Assembly: GCA_035545535.1 (NCBI GenBank)
Contig: DASZYF010000005.1
Location: 18,754 to 82,753 of the forward strand
Length of the DNA: 64,000 nt
DNA from: DASZYF01 sp035545535
GTDB lineage: Bacteria > Actinomycetota > Actinomycetes > Mycobacteriales > CAJCIY01
Direction: 5' to 3'
This document shows positions 61,356 through 64,000 of the stretch, in pieces. The translations under genes were made by a program, and so were the position numbers. Every line of letters begins with the position of its first letter. Positions within the stretch are counted from its first letter, which is position 1. The notes below the pieces were generated by a model. It did not search any database. It was given only the letters and a program-made list of their open reading frames with translations, and was not told where the DNA came from.

Positions 61356-62321
61356 TCAGGCCGTCAGGACCAGCTTGCCGAACGTCTCGCCCTCGTGCAT
61401 CTGCGCGAACGCCGATGCGGCGTCGGTCATCGGGCGGACCGAGTCGATGAGCGGCTTCGTCCCGGTCTTGGCCAGGAACGCGCACAGGGCCTCGAGCTCG
61501 TCGCGCGTGCCCATGGTCGAGCCGAGCACCGAGAGCTGCAGGAAGAACACGCGGTTGAGGTCGGCCGGCGGGTTGGGACCGCTGGTCGCGCCGCTGACCA
61601 CGAGCTTGCCGCCGGGCTTGAGCGACTTGAGCGAGTGGCCCCAGGTCGCCTGCCCGACGGTCTCCATGACGGCGTCCACCCGGTCGGGCACGCGGCCACC
61701 GGACTCGAGCGCGACGTCGGCGCCGATCTCGAGGGCCCGCGCGCGCTTCGCCTCGTCGCGCGAGGTGACGTACACGGTCGCGCCCGCGGCCTTCGCGAGC
61801 ACGATCGCGGCGGTTGCGACACCGCCGCCCGCGCCCTGGATGAGCACCGACGTGCCCTCGCGCACCTCGCCCTTGGTGAACAGCATCCGGTAGGCCGTGA
61901 GCCACGCCGTGGGCAGGCAGGCGGCCTCCTCCCACGACAGGTCCGCGGGCTTCGGCACGACGTTGCGGGCCGGCACGATCACCTGCTCGGCCATCGCGCC
62001 CTGGTGCTTCTCCGACAGCAGCGAGCGCTTGGGGTCCAGCGTCTCGTCGGGGTAGGCATCGGCGTCCGCGATGACCGCGTGCACGATCACCTCGCGCCCG
62101 TCGGCGTCGATCCCGGCGGCGTCACAGCCGAGGATCATCGGCAGCTGCTCGGCCGACAGGCCGACGCCGCGCAGCGACCAGAGGTCGTGGTGGTTCAGCG
62201 CCGCCGCCTTGACGGCGACCTTCGTCCAGCCGTCCGGCACCTCGGGGTCGGCGACCTCGCCGACGGTGAGGCCGGACAGCGGGTCGGTGTCGGACTGGGA
62301 CGTAGCGGAGACAGCGAGCAT
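61356..62321 (-). CDS. Zinc-free MDR family oxidoreductase (quinone oxidoreductase-like)
   Basis: 321 aa. N-terminal GroES-like half (KVAVKAAALNHHDLWSLRGVG) and Rossmann half (GAGGGVATAAIVLAKAAGATVYVTSRDEAKRARALEIGA). The catalytic Cys and structural four-Cys loop of zinc alcohol dehydrogenases are missing. It would reduce an enone or enoyl-type double bond with NAD(P)H. The ATG at 62321 is 6 bases after a minus-strand TAGTGT, giving a leaderless transcript that mirrors the divergent acyl-CoA dehydrogenase. Confidence 0.9.
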   Translation of the reverse strand: MLAVSATSQSDTDPLSGLTVGEVADPEVPDGWTKVAVKAAALNHHDLWSLRGVGLSAEQLPMILGCDAAGIDADGREVIVHAVIADADAYPDETLDPKRSLLSEKHQGAMAEQVIVPARNVVPKPADLSWEEAACLPTAWLTAYRMLFTKGEVREGTSVLIQGAGGGVATAAIVLAKAAGATVYVTSRDEAKRARALEIGADVALESGGRVPDRVDAVMETVGQATWGHSLKSLKPGGKLVVSGATSGPNPPADLNRVFFLQLSVLGSTMGTRDELEALCAFLAKTGTKPLIDSVRPMTDAASAFAQMHEGETFGKLVLTA

Positions 62322-62343
62322 GATCTGACACTAGTGTATAGGC
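62322..62343. promoter_or_regulatory. 22-base bidirectional leaderless promoter with TCTGACA-type site 6
   Basis: The perfect palindrome ACACTAGTGT (62328-62337) contains TAGTGT on both strands. On the plus strand it is 6 bases before ATG 62344 and on the minus strand 6 bases before ATG 62321. TCTGACACTAGTGT (62324-62337) is the recurrent motif. The whole intergenic region is 22 bases. Confidence 0.68.
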
Positions 62344-63507
62344 ATGGAGCTGCGCTTCTCGGCGGACGAAGAGGCGTTCCGCGACAAGGCGCGCACCTGG
62401 CTCGCCGAGAACGTGCCCCGGGAGCGCCGGCCGCACGACGGGGCGGCCCTCGGGGAGTTCGACCGGGCCTGGCAGCGGACGCAGCACGAGGGCGGCTGGG
62501 CCGGGGTCTCCTGGCCGCAGGAGTACGGCGGGCTCGGGCTGCCGCTCGTCCAGCAGCTGATCTGGTACGAGGAGTACGCCCGCGCCGGGCTGCCCGACAT
62601 CGACGCCTGCTTCGTGGGTCTGGCCCACGCCGGACCGACCCTGATGGCGCGGGCCACCGACGCCCAGCGCTCGTTCCACCTGCCGAAGATCCTCGCCGGC
62701 GAGGTCAGCTGGTGCCAGGGGTTCTCCGAGCCGCAGGCGGGCTCCGACCTCGCCTCGCTGCGCACCTACGCCGAACGCGACGGCGACGACTTCGTGGTCA
62801 GCGGCCAGAAGATCTGGACCAGCTACGCCGACGCGGCGCGCTACCAGGAGCTGCTCGTGCGGACGGATCGCGAGGCGCCCAAACACCGCGGGATCAGCTG
62901 GCTGATCTGTGACATGCACTCGCCCGGCATCACCGTCCGCCCCATCCCCACGATCGACGGCTCGTCGCACTTCTGCGAGGTCTTCTACGACGAGGTCCGC
63001 ATCCCGGTGGACAACGTCGTCGGCGACATCAACGACGGGTGGAGCGTCGCGATGTCGACGCTGTCGTTCGAGCGCGGCACGGCGTTCACCGTCGGGCAGG
63101 TGCAGCTGGCCGAGCTGACCGAGCAGCTGGCCGCCCTCGCGCGGGAGCGCACCGGCAGCGACGGTCGGCCGCTCATCGCCGACGACGAGATCGCGCACGC
63201 GATCGCCACGATGCGGGCCGAGGTCGCCGCGCTGCGGGCGATGACCTACGCCACCGTCTCGCGCAACGCGCACCGCGACCTGCCCGGCCCCGAGGGCTCC
63301 ATGGTCAAGCTCTACTTCTCCGAGGTGCGCCAGCGCCTGTACCGGCTCGCCATCGACGTCCTCGGCGACGACGCGCTCACGCGCACCGACGACGACCGGC
63401 CCTGGGTCGACGAGTACCTGCTGTCGTTGTCGTACTCGATCGGCGGCGGCACGTCGGAGATCCAGCGCAACATCATCGGCGAGCGCGTCCTCGGACTGCC
63501 GCGGTAG
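62344..63507 (+). CDS. Acyl-CoA dehydrogenase, FadE-like
   Basis: 387 aa. ELRFSADEEAFRDKARTWLAENVPRERRPHDG, FAD/substrate motif CQGFSEPQAGSDLASLRTYAERDG, and C-terminal SIGGGTSEIQRNIIGERVLGLPR. It resembles the subunit encoded at 21578. Another dehydrogenase begins 3 bases downstream, matching the usual two-gene layout of heterotetrameric dehydrogenases, but that second gene is cut short. The ATG is leaderless by position. Confidence 0.92.
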   Translation: MELRFSADEEAFRDKARTWLAENVPRERRPHDGAALGEFDRAWQRTQHEGGWAGVSWPQEYGGLGLPLVQQLIWYEEYARAGLPDIDACFVGLAHAGPTLMARATDAQRSFHLPKILAGEVSWCQGFSEPQAGSDLASLRTYAERDGDDFVVSGQKIWTSYADAARYQELLVRTDREAPKHRGISWLICDMHSPGITVRPIPTIDGSSHFCEVFYDEVRIPVDNVVGDINDGWSVAMSTLSFERGTAFTVGQVQLAELTEQLAALARERTGSDGRPLIADDEIAHAIATMRAEVAALRAMTYATVSRNAHRDLPGPEGSMVKLYFSEVRQRLYRLAIDVLGDDALTRTDDDRPWVDEYLLSLSYSIGGGTSEIQRNIIGERVLGLPR

Positions 63508-63509
63508 CC

Positions 63510-63707
63510 GTGGACCTCACCCCCGACGCGGACCAGACCGCCCTCATCGACGCGGCGCGGTCGATGCTCGCCGAGCGCATGCCCTCGGAGGCGCTGCGCG
63601 CGACGTTCACCCGACCGTCGGCCATCGACCCGACGTTCTGGTCCGCCTGCGCCCGGCCGCCGACCAGCTCGCCGCGACGCCGTCCGAGGACGAGGCCGTC
63701 GAGGTGA
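63510..63707 (+). pseudogene. Truncated acyl-CoA dehydrogenase (N-terminal ~45 codons only)
   Basis: GTG 63510 opens VDLTPDADQTALIDAARSMLAERMPS and continues to DPTFWSACAR, the N-terminal helices of an acyl-CoA dehydrogenase, 3 bases after the preceding dehydrogenase. Homology then stops near 63650 and the frame ends at 63707 in an unrelated basic tail (PPTSSPRRRPRTRPSR). A complete second subunit would be about 350 residues. The break coincides with the start of an unrelated coding frame. Confidence 0.78.
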
Positions 63708-64000
63708 TCGCCTCCCATCTCCTCGAGGCGGCGGCCGCCGATCCCGACGCGGACGACGCGGCCGTCTTGCGCGAGCGAGCGGCGGTCGCGCTCGAGCAGG
63801 CGGCGCTGCGCGCCGCGTCTCTCGGGGCGCCCAGCGAGGCGAGCAGGTACCTCACCAGGGCGGCGGCCCTCGTCGACGACGACCTGCGCCGCGGCGACCT
63901 CGAGCTGCGCGCAGGGGAGCTCGCCGTGCGTGCCGGCGCCCGCGAGGACGCGACCGCGCTCCTCGACGCGGCCGAAGAGCGGTTCGCGGCCGCCGGCGAC
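63641..64000 (+). pseudogene. Helical-repeat (TPR) part of an ATPase/adenylate-cyclase-like protein, 5' end missing
   Basis: A frame open to the window end encodes VRLRPAADQLAATPSEDEAV, EVIASHLLEAAAADPDADDA, then paired helices (ALEQAALRAASLGAPSEASRYLTRAAAL; ELRAGELAVRAGAREDATALLDAAEERFAAAGD). This is the pattern of the C-terminal TPR region of large predicted ATPases and guanylate/adenylate cyclase-type regulators. No start codon, P-loop or catalytic domain precedes it; the frame runs straight into the truncated dehydrogenase. It is a fragment, or the result of a join in the assembly. Confidence 0.6.

Noticed and set aside
3021..62337. Interpreting the TCTGACA motif only as a -35 box
   Set aside because: At 53108 the spacing would fit, but at 51024 and 62324 the motif overlaps the -10 box, and at 3021 it lies after the start codon, so a plain -35 role cannot explain all copies.

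Overview
The window is a GC-rich (clearly above 65 %) actinobacterial chromosome segment devoted almost entirely to uptake and CoA-dependent catabolism of a hydrophobic, probably esterified and terpenoid-, steroid- or branched-aliphatic-like substrate. The actinobacterial assignment rests on three mycofactocin-type short-chain dehydrogenases, two proteins with C-terminal LAATG (class E sortase) signals, many GTG starts with 4-base gene overlaps, -10 boxes of the form TAnnnT placed 6-8 bases before start codons (leaderless genes), and the abundance of acyl-CoA dehydrogenases, P450s, type III CoA-transferases and DUF35/thiolase-like pairs. Genus cannot be decided from the sequence. No rRNA, tRNA, transposase, phage gene or CRISPR array was seen.

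Layout. 1-12.2 kb: tail of a thiolase-like gene with its DUF35 partner; a GntR regulator and double-hotdog dehydratase; two crotonases; an amidohydrolase; a fused double CaiB/BaiF CoA-transferase; a TLP1-type thiolase-like protein; a TetR regulator with a CrtI-like FAD enzyme. 12.3-20.4 kb: a branched-chain-amino-acid-type ABC importer in which two permeases and one ATPase are fused (LivH-LivM-LivG), with a separate LivF, a membrane-anchored binding protein, an anchored proline-rich protein of unknown function and a sortase-anchored alpha/beta hydrolase. 20.4-25.3 kb: two acyl-CoA dehydrogenases and a second fused CoA-transferase, followed by an intergenic hairpin/direct-repeat element. 25.6-39.3 kb: P450, mycofactocin-SDR, CoA-transferase and amidohydrolase operons with a 3Fe-4S-type ferredoxin, TetR regulators, a DUF2889 protein and a hydrolase. 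39.4-44.9 kb: P450, two acyl-CoA synthetases and a hydrolase. 44.9-50.8 kb (minus strand): SDR, tandem-TetR regulator, crotonase, P450, lipoprotein binding protein. 51.0-61.3 kb (plus strand): ADP-forming acyl-CoA ligase, then a long operon with VOC protein, amidohydrolase, MaoC hydratase, second lipoprotein binding protein, SDR, DUF35, thiolase-like protein and a second LAATG-anchored hydrolase. 61.4-64 kb: divergent MDR reductase and acyl-CoA dehydrogenase, then an acyl-CoA dehydrogenase cut off after about 45 codons and joined to part of an unrelated helical-repeat (ATPase/cyclase-type) gene.

Inferred job: wall-anchored hydrolases release a substrate outside the cell; binding proteins deliver it to the fused ABC importer; synthetases, the ADP-forming ligase or CoA-transferases make CoA esters; P450s with the ferredoxin and mycofactocin-SDRs oxidise positions inaccessible to beta-oxidation; acyl-CoA dehydrogenases, crotonases/MaoC enzymes, SDRs and DUF35-thiolase-like pairs (possible retro-aldolases) shorten the chain. 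A 14-base motif, TCTGACA-(C/G)-NN-GTGT, occurs at six promoters from 3 kb to 62 kb and suggests that these scattered operons form one regulon.
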